64,000 bases of DNA from Populus alba (taxonomy: Eukaryota; Streptophyta; Magnoliopsida; Malpighiales; Salicaceae), in assembly GCF_005239225.2 (NCBI RefSeq), contig NC_133288.1:10546169-10610168 (forward strand), read 5' to 3'. Positions 10,590 to 22,570 of this stretch are shown piece by piece. Every line of letters begins with the position of its first letter. Within the stretch, counting starts at the first letter, position 1. A program made the position numbers and the translations under genes. The notes under the pieces were generated by a model. That model was given only the letters and a program-made list of their open reading frames with translations, did not search any database and was not told where the DNA came from.

Positions 10590-13500
10590 TCAGACAGGAA
10601 AGGTTCCTGTCATCTGAATATGGTCAAGGGTTGTCCTGAGGCCATATTTCAGCACTGCCTTGTTACCTATCCTGAAACCTTCTCCATAAGCTGGCGATGT
10701 ATCTGACTCGATCTGGTGTTTGAAAAACTCACCAAGTTTCTTCTCAGAGTCAGATCGCGGCCCTTTCTTTGACGATGGTGAGGATGACGACGAAGCACCT
10801 TCACCTCCCGAACTAGAATATATCTCAGAATCTAGCCACATATGAGCCAGGACCTGGCATATGCCTTCTTCAACCTCTGGACGTAGGTTGGGATAACCTG
10901 CCAAAGACAACATTTGTACTTCTTAGCTGATCATATGAAAGTAAATAAATAAAAACGAAGGAAATACTTGACAAGATCATGTATGTCATAGGATGGGCAA
11001 ACCTTTAAGTCGAAGCCAAGCATGCATCATCTCATGAGCCAAAATTGAACCCGTCAACAACCTGTATGTATGGAATGTAAAGGATGCATGCTTGAAAATT
11101 CTCAAATACCATGAATGATGATGAATTTGATGAGTGATCAAAACAAATAGATGATACTACCTGGGAAGGCCATACAGAATCAGAATTGCAGTTACTTCAC
11201 ACCTACGGCTTAGCCTATAAGGTTCTGTTCTTATGTCTATGAAACGGTATCCTGCCCCAATCCTTGGCCTCCTCAAAACCTGGTAATTGGGGTCAAATAA
11301 ATATACAATTTCAATCTATAAACAGACACCTTTAAGAAACCAAACACTAGCTTATGTAGGACTTGTGACGAGAAGTTACAGTGGTAACAGTTTGTTCTTC
11401 TGACAAGCAGAGTCCTCTGGTTTCAGGCAAGTGATGATGACCCTGACCACGAAAATGTAAAAATTGAAAATAAAACCATAAAAAAATATAACAAAACAAA
11501 AGGCTTAATTATTGATGGTCTCGATGCATCAGCCTTACATTCTTTTCTCCTTCCATAGCCTCATTCAGGGCTGGTCTCTCAACCAAAAGCAGAGGAATTT
11601 CCTGCTCGACCTTCATATTTAAACCTTCATAAAATTCTCGAATTTCAAAGTAAAGAGGTTGGCATTCATGAGTATCCATTATTGCAGAGTCTAGACACTC
11701 TAGACATAGCTTCCTGCCATCATCAAGCGATATATATCTAGTGTCCCTAGGCTGCATGGCATGGGAAAAAATATTATTATAAAATTCAAACCATTTTTCA
11801 GAAAACTACAATTTACATTTTCTTTCTAAGCTTCTTTATCCCCCTCCCTCCACTTTGGTTTTGGACAGCAGAAAGGTTGATTCAAATTCTTTCAACTGAC
11901 CTCCATTCTCTCACAACTACAGCAACGAGGAGTCCTATCACGCTCATGTGAGGGACAGTATTTCTGTAGCCAGAATGGATGAGCCCTATACTCAATGAGC
12001 CCAGCTGAATTTGTAGGAATCTGTACAAAAGGGAATGGGAAGAAAGATTTTAAGGTCACCATGAATAAGGAAATATGATGGAATAGTAGTTAATTAACTC
12101 TCTGTTTTTTTTTTTTTTTTGGCTGATTGTAGATGATATATGATTGAAATTAGAGAAAAAATCATATTGTAAATCCCATTATCCCAGAAATGTTAGAATA
12201 AAAAAATATGCTGTAGCCAGCTACTTTAGCAGACAGCAAAATGTATCACAATGCCACATGGCAAATGTAAATGACACTACCCACAAGGTTGGTCAATGAC
12301 ACAACACGCCAAGGCATCTGTCAGCCTATGACCTTTATAAGCTAACATAAAATGCGCTCATAAATAATACGACAGGCAAATTGAGTTTTAATGGCAGATG
12401 GAGAATACTAAACCACAAAATTATTAGGATATTACTATCAATGTTCATTACCTGGTAAAAGAAATATGTGCATCTAGCACACCAACCCAGATTATTGAAG
12501 TCGAGATGATTTTTGTTCCATCTCAAAATATGCAAAACAATAAGGCATAAATTGACCCCTTAAAATTTGTTCACTTGTTCTTTATACATTACAGACCCAA
12601 ATTCAACCGTACCTCTATTCTTTTTTTCAACAAAAATATCTGGTATGAGGCTATTTCTTCACTAGATGAGGTGCACAAATAATAGGTGATTACTCAGTTT
12701 GAAAAAGTACGCAGCAAAAGAAAGAATATCATAGATAATTCCAGTGACTCTCTAATCATCATTTATTTATTTTGGATATACAACTAGCACATCCAATAGT
12801 TGAGCAAAAGGATTGCTGAATTTAGCAGCATCAGCCCAATTTTGACAAAAAGGGCACCCTTCAACAACTTTACCAACGAAAGCTGAATCTTCTTTGGCTA
12901 ACAAGATGGGTGCAATGAGGGTTTATGAAGTTAGTCCGGTTAGATTGCAACCTTAATCTGGTTTGCAATGGCTTAGCTTCATTGTTCATCTACTCAACAA
13001 AGCCTTCATCCAATCGAATGTATTCAAGCACAATACTAAACCAGCACAAGGTATTGCTGTGTTTCTGTCATATAAAAACTTACAAATTTGTTGCAAACAT
13101 CGCATCTTGGATGATGCTGCTTCCTATAACAAGATTTGTGATACGGACGATTCCCAGACATTGAAAACTATTACAAGAATGAATTTGAGGGTTAGTAAAC
13201 ATACACCAATCTCTTGATAATCAACCAAAATAAAAGACATTAGTTAAGACCTCATGATCACTGCCATCAATTCCAGACAAAAGTATCAATTCACTAGAAT
13301 GAGATTCAGATTTAAACCTCATAATCAGCAATTGGCAGATTGCAAGCATTGCAACAAAAACAATCAGGATGCCAAACACCGCCCATGCAACTCAAAAACT
13401 GCCCATGCCCAATCTCAGTGTTGCACCCAGCACAGATCCTATGAGCAATAAATTTTCAACAATCAGATCAGATTGTCCATGTGGTGTCTCTGAACTGTGA

Positions 13501-15013
13501 TATGCAAAAACAATTTTAAAGAACAGGCAAGAGACATCGTATCTGAAAGATATTAACATGCAATTCCATGTTATAAGAATATAAAGCACCCCAATGTTTT
13601 CTTAACTAACTTCATTTTGTCTCTTTGATAGAAAGATGCAAGCTCAAATGTCTGGCTAACATAATAGATACAACATAATATTCTACAAGTTGATCCTGTA
13701 AATTAATGGTGTGTTTCATCTCATGTCACTGCACTTCGGTTACCATGACAACAAAACAATCACTTTACTGAAAGGATCTTTTAAGAGAAGGAATAAATAT
13801 TTATCCTTTTGAAATCTGATTGGAATGCATGTGACATATTTGAATGCAGAAAAATGGTTGTTCCACACAACCACAGTTACCTGTTACCAGATGAAAATGG
13901 ATAAGGTGGAACTAGATTTCCACCGTCATATCGAGCTCGAGGAGAAGACTCCAAACTTAAACTTTCTTGAATAGCTTTGGCAAGTTGCTCATCTTCTTCC
14001 AATTGAGCTGTGACATCCTCCTCTGGCTGGTGGGGCTTGTAATATTCCTCTGACAGTTCAGACTCATTATCTTCCTCTGGTTGAAATAAAGTTTTTTACT
14101 TGATAATTAGAGAATGAACTGGATAACAGCATGGGTGCATAACTGACACAATCTATCATCAGTATATACATAAGACAGGATGAATATTTCTGTCTTGGCT
14201 GACTATGAATTTTATGAATGAAACCAGTCACGGTTATTTAAGATGACGAGGACTATATTATCATTTTTATGAAACCTTTAAAGTGATTTGTTGTCTGCGA
14301 TGAAATCTTTTCATTTGTGTAAACTGTAGGCGTAATTGACCAAAACATCATCATATGAATTGATGTCAAATTCAGCTTATATTGCCTGGTATAGAAATAA
14401 AATATGGTATGCAAAAGAACCTAATTAAACTATAACCATTTTGTTTCTCTTCATTTTGGTACTTCTATCTGATATCTTGTACAAAGCTGCTTGAAACATT
14501 GGGTCAACTGTCATGTTGCACAATCAATATATGTTTTCAAATAAAAAATGGGAGTAACAACCTAATCAATTCTAACAGCTTTGCAACTTACCAATTACTT
14601 TTTTTCCTTTTTGATCTTCTTCGGAAAGGGAAAGTGCAATAGCACATTCGATTTCTTCATTGTCAAAATCCGATAAATCATCCTGCCTCAAGTTGTCCAT
14701 GACATACAGTTAGCTCAGGAAAAAAAATTAGAACAAACTTTTAAGAGAAAAGTGCCAGTATATAGTTTTGCAAGAAGATTACAAAATCCCATCTTTTCAC
14801 ACAACATTTATACAACCAACCAGCTCCAGCCAGAAAGACTAGGGTAGCATCATACCATGAACAAGCATAAGCAAAGGAGAACAATTATAAAAGTACAAAG
14901 ACTGTGATTACCACTGATCGGCGAGGCTCATCCCAATACCTATCTTCTCCATATCTCCCAGGATAGTGCCCTCTACTGCTAGAACCTTCGAGAACCTTGG
15001 TCCACCAATCCAT
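10590..15013 (-). CDS. DAR1: DAR1-like ubiquitin-dependent peptidase (DA1 family), complete
   Basis: Eleven coding exons on the minus strand: 14912-15013, 14592-14682, 13881-14076, 13318-13438, 13084-13167, 11901-12020, 11539-11751, 11380-11442, 11161-11279, 11003-11061, 10590-10897. They sum to 1476 nt, 491 residues plus TGA; every junction is GT-AG and phase-consistent. Order: family N-terminus; UIM-like [11 protein letters not shown]; second UIM-like [16 protein letters not shown] region starting [13 protein letters not shown] with [11 protein letters not shown], then [18 protein letters not shown]; a second zinc-rich module ([19 protein letters not shown]); and the C-terminal zinc-peptidase domain with HEMMH at 11022-11036. 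DA1-family proteins are ubiquitin-activated peptidases that limit organ growth in Arabidopsis; the wording here is closest to DAR1. The acidic/UIM middle is shorter than I recall for Arabidopsis DAR1 (about 550 residues). The frame is also open upstream to an in-frame Met (15070), but the family start MDWW is preferred. Intron 12021-13083 is the longest. Confidence 0.95.
12021..13083 (-). other. Long intron of the DAR1-like gene
   Basis: 1063 bp between the two halves of the zinc-finger region. On the minus strand 12930-12770 is a short open stretch including [19 protein letters not shown] that I cannot place. It may be an old insertion. A T16-type tract lies near 12106-12120. Confidence 0.5.
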
Positions 15014-17619
15014 AGTGCAATAGGTTTTTCGGTAGCAGGCTGGTGAATTTTGGTCTTTTGAATAATTCATGAGTGCCGCAAAGAATTTGGGATAAGAAAG
15101 GAAAGGAAGTAAGTATTTAATACATTACTTACAACAAACTCATTCATTATTCAATATACAATTATTACAAGTTCTTAGAACAATTGGTTGAGAATGAATA
15201 TATCAATCAAAGGATGAATAAATGAATATTATTTAACAGGGTAAATAAAAGGCTTGTAATGAGCAGGCGTCTGAAATGGTAGTAGCAACTTGGAGCATAC
15301 TTCACAGATGCCTTCGAATTTCAAAATTCAGAGGCAGCAATTCAACCGAGCATGGCAGGCATCAAGCTAAAGAGGAACTATAATCAAGCCCACCAAATGA
15401 ATAAAAAGATATCAATTACATCAAGGAAACGAAAAGGACCTCAATCCAATCAAGAGAAATGGGAATTCATGACAATATATAGGTAATGCAGTATCACTCT
15501 CCATGATTACAAATTTTAGCCAAATTCATATATGATGTAATCATTCGTCCCTCATATCTCACCCCAACGCGCCCAGCATCAATACTATCAACAGAGAAAA
15601 GAAATTTAAATTCTTCATGGATAAAGATCTCCAACCTCATCTTGCAATCATACAGAGATTACATGGCACAGCTGTCTAAGCTATGCTGAAACAGTAAAAC
15701 ATAAGTTCCAGACAGAACTTCACCTGAAACAAATTAAGAATCTGGAGAAACAATAGAATCTGATGAATCCAAGATCAGTTACAGAAACCAATTCCCATGA
15801 ATACAGAATCATCGAAAAAGGAATCACATGGCACAAAAAGCCATACTTTCCATCATCTCTTCAACAGCAACCAATCCTGCGAAAACAAAAAACACGTCAG
15901 ACTTTTCACTGACAAAACAAAAGTAGTGTTGCAATAGGGAAGTTAATAATAGAAAGAGAGAGACCCAAAAAAAGAAAAGTACTTGAATTGAATCCTACTC
16001 AAATCCAGGCTAAAGGGGGAGCAAAAAATGCCAATAGTGTAAATTTTTTCGGAATTTTTGATCATATAATATAGTTATATGCTGTCTAACCTTCCTTGAA
16101 ACTCGCAATTTTTATATGCGCTGAGAGAGAGAGAGAGAGAGAGAGATAGAGGAAATCAAATCAAAGGGCCGGGTGGGGTAGTATAGTCCGTAGAATTATT
16201 AACGACAACATTTTCAACTTTTGCAAGTGGGTCCTATAGCCATTTTCCACCACAATTCACAAAATGTCAAAGAACCCATACATCTTTCGTGTTGAAAAAT
16301 TGACATGGGACAACAGAGAGAGAGAGAGAGACAGAGAGAGGGAAGGTGGTTCTGGTGATTGTTGATCTTCGCTCTGTATGGACTTGTGAGTACTGTAGAT
16401 GAAGTAAATAGGGTGGTGTGTGTGTCCTTGAAAACCAAAATATTTTTGTCAGTGATGAGTCAAGGTCATGGTGGGTGCTCTTAACCCTTGAAACTTTGAC
16501 ACTTGAAATTACTGTTCGAATTGTATCAGTACTGTAATTTAAAGTATTTTTTATTTAAAAAATATATTTAAATAATATTTTTTTAATTGAATGGTCATAA
16601 ATAACATTCTGTCAGATTAGACACGTTCACTTAGTTTAAACACCAAATTGTTCTTTTCATTGTTATCACTGTCACTTCAATTTGATAATAAATGCGACAT
16701 TTGGAACATTAATCCAAATAGATTTTATATAAAATTTTAATTTTTTTTTATTTAAAATTATTTTTTTTATTTTTTTTATATATTAATATCAAAAATAATT
16801 TTTAAAAAAATAAAAATTATATTTTAATACATCTTTAAATAAAAAATATTTTAAAAAATAGCCTTATTATTTATTTGGGTGTGAATTTCAGTGACATGGA
16901 TGCTCCGTGTAAAGTGAGAAGAAAAAGAGAAAGAAATTGACAAAATGCCCCTTATGTGTTTTCTGTTTTTTTCCCCTTCTTATCTGAGAATAGTATGTTT
17001 ATTCTCTTATTTGTGGACAGAAAAGAAAAGAAAAACATATTTTTTTATATTTTAGATTATTAAAATTACGTTCTGAATGACTACGCTTTTCTCAACTCAG
17101 TGCTGATTTTTTTTTAAATAAATATATTTTTTATATTTTTAGATTATTTTAATATGTAATGTCAAAAATAATTTTTAAAATAATAAAAAATTAAATATTA
17201 TTTTAATATATTTTCAAATAAAAAATATTTTAAAAAATAATCATTACTATAATTTAAAGGATATAACTTAACTGGTCAAATTTTAAATTTATTTCTTTAA
17301 AAGTCATTAGTTGGAGTCTTATAAATCTCAAAATTATTTAAATTTTATATGATTTAACATCAGAATTTATAGTATTAATTAAAAAATACGGTTAAAATGA
17401 TCATTGAATACTCATATTAATTAAAAAAAAAAAAAAAACTCATCCCTCCACCAACTGATGAATCCTGAGATCCACAGCTCTAAATAGTTCTGGGACAAAC
17501 TGCCAAAAATCGCAGTTCGTCGCCACCGTGTCCAGATTCTTAACGTGGCCAAACATCATTCGCAACGGATAATGATTCGTAGATGCGTCGAAGGATAAGG
17601 TAATAAAAGCGAGCACTCC
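14059..17619. repeat. Tandem segmental duplication, right copy
   Basis: Matches the left copy in two blocks (14059-16490 with 1-2457; 16625-17619 with 7573-8412), covering DAR1 exons 1-3, leader, promoter and about 1.5 kb of upstream DNA. Between the blocks 16540-16585 resembles 5660-5705, suggesting that the right copy lost DNA by deletion as well as the left copy gaining insertions. Confidence 0.85.
16105..16152 (-). promoter_or_regulatory. Putative core promoter of the DAR1-like gene
   Basis: Minus-strand CATATAAAAATTGC (16105-16118) lies just downstream of a CT-dinucleotide run (16122-16152). The arrangement is the same in the left copy. A second GA/CT run at 16315-16342 lies further upstream. 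The leader to the ATG at 15013 is about 1 kb and probably spliced. Confidence 0.4.
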
Positions 17620-18999
17620 AGCGGCTGTTTTTTTGTTGCTTTCACAAGGCAGGAGTGCCTGCCCCACCCTCCTTTGTTGAAGAGGTTTGAGAAATGACGT
17701 CGTTGAAAACTTGATTCATAAGGATTGATAGAAAAATTAGGAAGGTTAAATGAAAATAGCATAAGAAAAATCCTAGATGCTAAATCTCTAAGAGAGAAAG
17801 AGAATAATCTATTTATTAAATCATCAAAGTTTGTTGAAATACAAATTAAATAACTTTATTTATATTAGTCAAGGCCTAAACTAAATAAAAAAATTTACAA
17901 TCTTAAATGAATTAAAAAGAAATAGCTAAAGAAAATAAAATTTATAAACTAAATAAGAAAACAAATACCTAAATAAAAGCTCATGCATTAGTCACCGTAG
18001 GTTGAAAAAACTCATCCTTGATTTCAAATTGTGTTTGCTTTAATCTTATGGTTGTCTAATCAAAGCTTTGCAACTCCTTTTTCTTTTTTTGCTTCAAGTG
18101 TATAACAATGTTAAAGGAAGAATGCTAAATTAGCTAGGCCCTTATCTTATAAAACAAAGCATGTAAAACCTTCTTGAAAAACTTAAATTTGATCTAATAG
18201 TTGAATTTTAAGTTACCAGTATGCTTATCAGACATTTCATTTGGCATTACCAAATCTATTTTGAGCTTAGACTTGTCCATACAATCCAAATACATATCTA
18301 CTACACTATCCACATGATCCAATTATAATAAATTCAAATCCAATTAATCAAAACCTTTTATATTAGTCTCTTTGAGTCAGAGAAAACTAATCTTCAAATT
18401 TTTTTGTCATCCACTAAACGAAGAGATAAATGTTAAACATTGAAAACATTAGAAATATTCAAATGACTGGAAAGATAAAGTCAATGAACATGGTAGTTGA
18501 TCTCTTATAGCACCTCACAAATGACCTATTTTCCTTTCCTAAAATTGTTATACTCCCTCGTAAAAAACCTATTAAGAGTAAGCATTGCTTATACCAAGCC
18601 ACCTATTTTAAAAATGGCTTTTTTTGTGATAGTTATCTTCTTGTGTTTTGTACCTTGTAGTATAGTCATAAATTTCTTATCTGACCTAATCATACACCCT
18701 ATAAAAAGATTGTTTGTCATGTTTTCACCATGGCACCCACATGTCTAATATAAGGAATAAGTGTCTTAAGCAAACCTCATAAATTATGTACACACACAGT
18801 CTTAAAAGTACTTGATTAAGTAGTATGATTCATTGACATGTTTAAATCAAAATCTATTTTTATTAAAGTCATATCCCATTACTTTAGATTGTTTCCTACT
18901 AGACTTTATAATAGATTCTTTAAGATGTGATTTATCACTTTTATATATCCACCTCTTTGAGGATAGTAAGCACTACTAAAATTCAATTAAGTTTTCAAT
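17620..18999. other. AT-rich intergenic DNA, no gene
   Basis: Begins where homology to the left duplicate ends. The right half may be the worn downstream part of the neighbouring pol relic, but I cannot read motifs in it. Confidence 0.4.
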
Positions 19000-19960
19000 T
19001 CACCCTATAAATTTTTTTAAAATTTTCTCGTGAATTTAGTAACTTGGTCATAAGTAATAAATCTAGGAATTTTATGCAAATGAATTGTTTTATTGAGGTA
19101 GAGATGAGTGATACAAAAAGTATAAAATCCTTCTTCGCTAAGTAGTGTCAACAATGCTTTAATAAGTACATAATGGCATAGAACCCCAAATCATAAACAA
19201 AATAGTTCTATTTAGAGTTCATCAACTTCTCACTAAAAAATCCATAGGATGTTCCTCTTATCTAAGGAAACTCTTAACCCTCATACTCGAGGCATTACTA
19301 TTCATCTCAAAATGCTTATCAAAGTCAAGAAAGGCTAGTATAAAAGCTATAATTATCTTTTGCTTTACTAAAAGTTTACTTTTTTTTTCATTGGAAAAGA
19401 TGACCTTTAAGGCACTCGATAATAAGTATAATTAATGCATTAAAATTATGGATGAACTACCTATAAAAATATGTGCTTGCTTATGGAAACTTTTGACATC
19501 ATGAATAATTTTATAATGGTCCAATCTATAATTATTGTTATCTTTTGCTATCTACTTACACACCATCAACAGATACTACAAATCTTTAAAAAGAAATATT
19601 ATTAGTAAAGAACATGCACTTCTTAATATTTTATTAATAATTGTTCACACTTTAGAGTGTCATAAATAGTCCATATATGCTCCAAGTGTGATTTTAGAAA
19701 TGGGCTATAAAATCATAATGCCATCAAAGTAAAATACTAATATGCCCATAAATACTCTCAAAACATTGTACATAAATTTCATGAAGGTACTAGGTGCATT
19801 GAACAACTTACATATCATAACCATCTACTCATGCAAACTATCTTATATTTTAAAAGTTATCTTCAACTCACCCTCAATTTCTTTCTAATCTGACTCAAAT
19901 CATTCAAATGAATGATGTCTCTGTTCAATATATTAATAACATCAAAAATATAAAACTAGA
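19000..19960 (-). pseudogene. Ty3/gypsy pol relic (reverse transcriptase to RNase H)
   Basis: Read on the minus strand, about 19870-19690 gives a decayed reverse-transcriptase stretch: GELKITFKI, LFNAPSTFMKFMYNVLR, then VFMGILVFYFDGI, where active members carry the catalytic YFDD motif. About 19340-19230 gives FLDFDKHFEMNSNASSMRV and EEHPMDF, the start of RNase H. 19200-19150 gives FYAIMYLLKHC. Many stops and frame changes. No LTRs recognised around it. Confidence 0.65.
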
Positions 19961-20999
19961 ACTACAACTCTAACTTATAGTTTGCAAAGGAGTAGATTTA
20001 TATTGATTGGTTATTCATTATTCTTTGGTATACGTACCCCTAATATTTTAATCTATAAAAAACCTGTTTAGTCCACCTAAAATTCTTTATTAGTTGTTCT
20101 AGTTTGTTGTTTCTGCATGGCTGGAGGTATCTAATTAATAAGTTTTTTTTTAAAAAAAAAAACAATTGATAATGACTATAATCAAAGCATGTCATGTAAT
20201 AGACTGTCATAATCCACTCAAGTATCATGCCAACAAATTGTAGAGTTGTTCTCCTGTAGAAAAAAAGGAAGCAGCTTTCTCTCCCTTGGAATGTAGTAAA
20301 ATTCGAAGACGCTGGGATCTTCTAGAGCCACTTTTTTATATATATATATATATATAGACACAATAACCCTTCAAGGTAACCTGTATATGATGAACACATG
20401 CAGCTGTGATATATTCTTGTTTTTTTTTTTAAGATTAGGAAACGGTTGTTTTCGCGTTTTAATTTTATTTTGAAAAGTATTTTTAAAAAAAATTAATATG
20501 TTTTATTGCTTTTAAATTATTTTAATATTATTGACTTAACCAAACTTTGGAGTACTGATTAAAAAATAAAAATAAAAAAACTGCTCTGCCATGAGAGGAA
20601 TGATTCTTTCCGGAACATGATTAGGATAAGATTGGCATGTTTAAGAACGTATAAAGCTTAATGATATACGAGTCTCTAATTTGAAATGTAAAATGATGGT
20701 AAGTCTAGTTAATTTAAATGGTTTATTTCCAACCAATCATGTTGCATCTTGCGTAAGGCTTTATTGACTTTCAAATATTAGCATAGAAGTAGCTTTTTGG
20801 CACACGCTAAGTTGGTTCATGTTTTTCAGCCTAAAAAAAATGTTATAATGTTAGGAAGTCAAAAATTTGATGTGTAACACTTTTAAAATAATTAAATAGT
20901 GATATATTAGATAATATATTCTTTAAAAGAAATATTTAAATGGCAGCAAAATGGATCAATCTAGGCTACCAATAGTGAACTTGTAAACCCGTGATCGTG
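19961..20999. other. AT-rich intergenic DNA, no gene
   Basis: Contains a (TA)n tract at about 20338-20356 and one copy of the dispersed AT-rich core at about 20450-20530. No supported gene. Confidence 0.4.
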
Positions 21000-22570
21000 A
21001 TAAAACCATGAAATTCATATCAAGACAAATTAAAAAGCCCAATTATAATAAACCAAATATTAAAGATAAAAATAAAAAAAACAAAAAAAATTACTCGATT
21101 AAACTTATATTGGTGGTCAACGTAACACTACAAGCCATGCCAATTTTTCCAAACATAAGAAGAACAAAGTTAAGGCGATGCTAGGATTTCTAAAGAAGTA
21201 AAAGAAATTCAAGACTCAAGTCTTTAGTGAATTGGTTTTAATAAGTTTGGTTAATTTAGTAACATAAAAAAACAACTGAAATTTAATAATATTAAAAACC
21301 AAGTAAACCTAGGTGAATCACTTAGACTCGGGTTAATCTTTTGAAATCATAACTTAAGAAATCTTAGACCCTGACTCAATTAAAAAGCTTAATTCCCAAC
21401 AAAAAAAAAAAATACGATGTCAACCCATATTCACTTATTAAGCTCATGACCCAATTCATTTGACTAGAATCACCAAATTTGAAAAAACCTCGAAGTTCAA
21501 TTTTTCATCAATCAAAAATTAAAGGATGAAATTGAAAAAAATAATCAACCATACAAAAAGGATAAAAAATAGCAATTATAAGAAGAAAAAAAAAAAGGTT
21601 CGAGCCCACCCAGGTCAACCTGTCACACCCACGATCAAGTTAAATGAAGAAAATCATTACCCAATTTTTTTTTATTTAAAAAAAAAACCATTGTTAGCTT
21701 ATAAAACCTACGACCTAAGTCATTTAAATGAAAACATCAAATACAGAAAAAAACGAAGCTTAATTCTCAAAAATCAAATATTGAAGAATAAATTTTTTTT
21801 AAAAAAAAAATCAACCTCACAAAAGGATCTAAAAAAAGAGTAATTAAAAGCAAAAAAATAGAAAAGAAAGAGAAGAATGTGTGAATCCGTTCAGGTTAAC
21901 ACCCCAAACCTACAAGTTAGGTCATGAGATCGAGATAACCCAATAAAAACAAAAACGAAGAAAACCATGAGCCTATTTTGTAAAAAAAAAAAAAAGAAGG
22001 TTAATGTCAAGTAATGAGATCAAAAAAGAAAATAAGTCCAAAAAACAAGTTTGCCCGTGTTAGCTTATAAAACTTGTAATCCAAGCCATTTGATCAGAAG
22101 CATCAAACCTAGAAAAATCATGAAGCCTAGTTTTCAAAAAATCAAATCTCGAACGATGAAATTGAACAAAAAAATTCAATTATACAAAAGCATTTAAAAG
22201 TAAAAATTATAATTAAAAGAATGAGGATTAAATTTAAAAATAAAAACAAATGAGAATATGAATAATTTTGGATTGAAAAGTTAAATTTAATAGAAAAATC
22301 AAGTTCACAAAATAATTAAAAGAAAAAACCACCAAAAGAAAGATGACTAGATTTTTTTAAAAAAATAACAAATTAATTTTTTTTTATCAAATGATGAAAT
22401 TAAAAACAATTGAAAGTATATAGAAATGGTGAGAAAAAAATTATGAAATAAAAAGAATCAAAACCAAAATTTTAAAAAATAAATTAAATGATGAGATTGA
22501 AAAAAACTAAAACTTACAAAAAAATCAAGGACAAAAATTATAAATAAAAAAAATGAGAACTGACACTCAA
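21000..22570 (-). repeat. Degenerate A-rich tandem-like repeat block
   Basis: Phrases such as AAACCTCGAAG..TCAATTTTTCATCAATCAAA, GATGAAATTGAAAAA and ..AGCTTATAAAACC recur every few hundred bases with much variation. The word set, reverse-complemented, resembles the T-rich DNA at 43840-44330. It appears to be a family of T-rich repeats in minus orientation. An open frame at 21526-21843 (lysine-rich) is a by-product of composition. Confidence 0.4.

Noticed and set aside
12770..12930. Extra exon of the DAR1-like gene
   Set aside because: The flanking exons are already in phase and match the family without a gap, so the [18 protein letters not shown] stretch is more likely intronic debris.
21526..21843. 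105-codon lysine-rich open frame
   Set aside because: Product of A-rich repeats, no homology seen.
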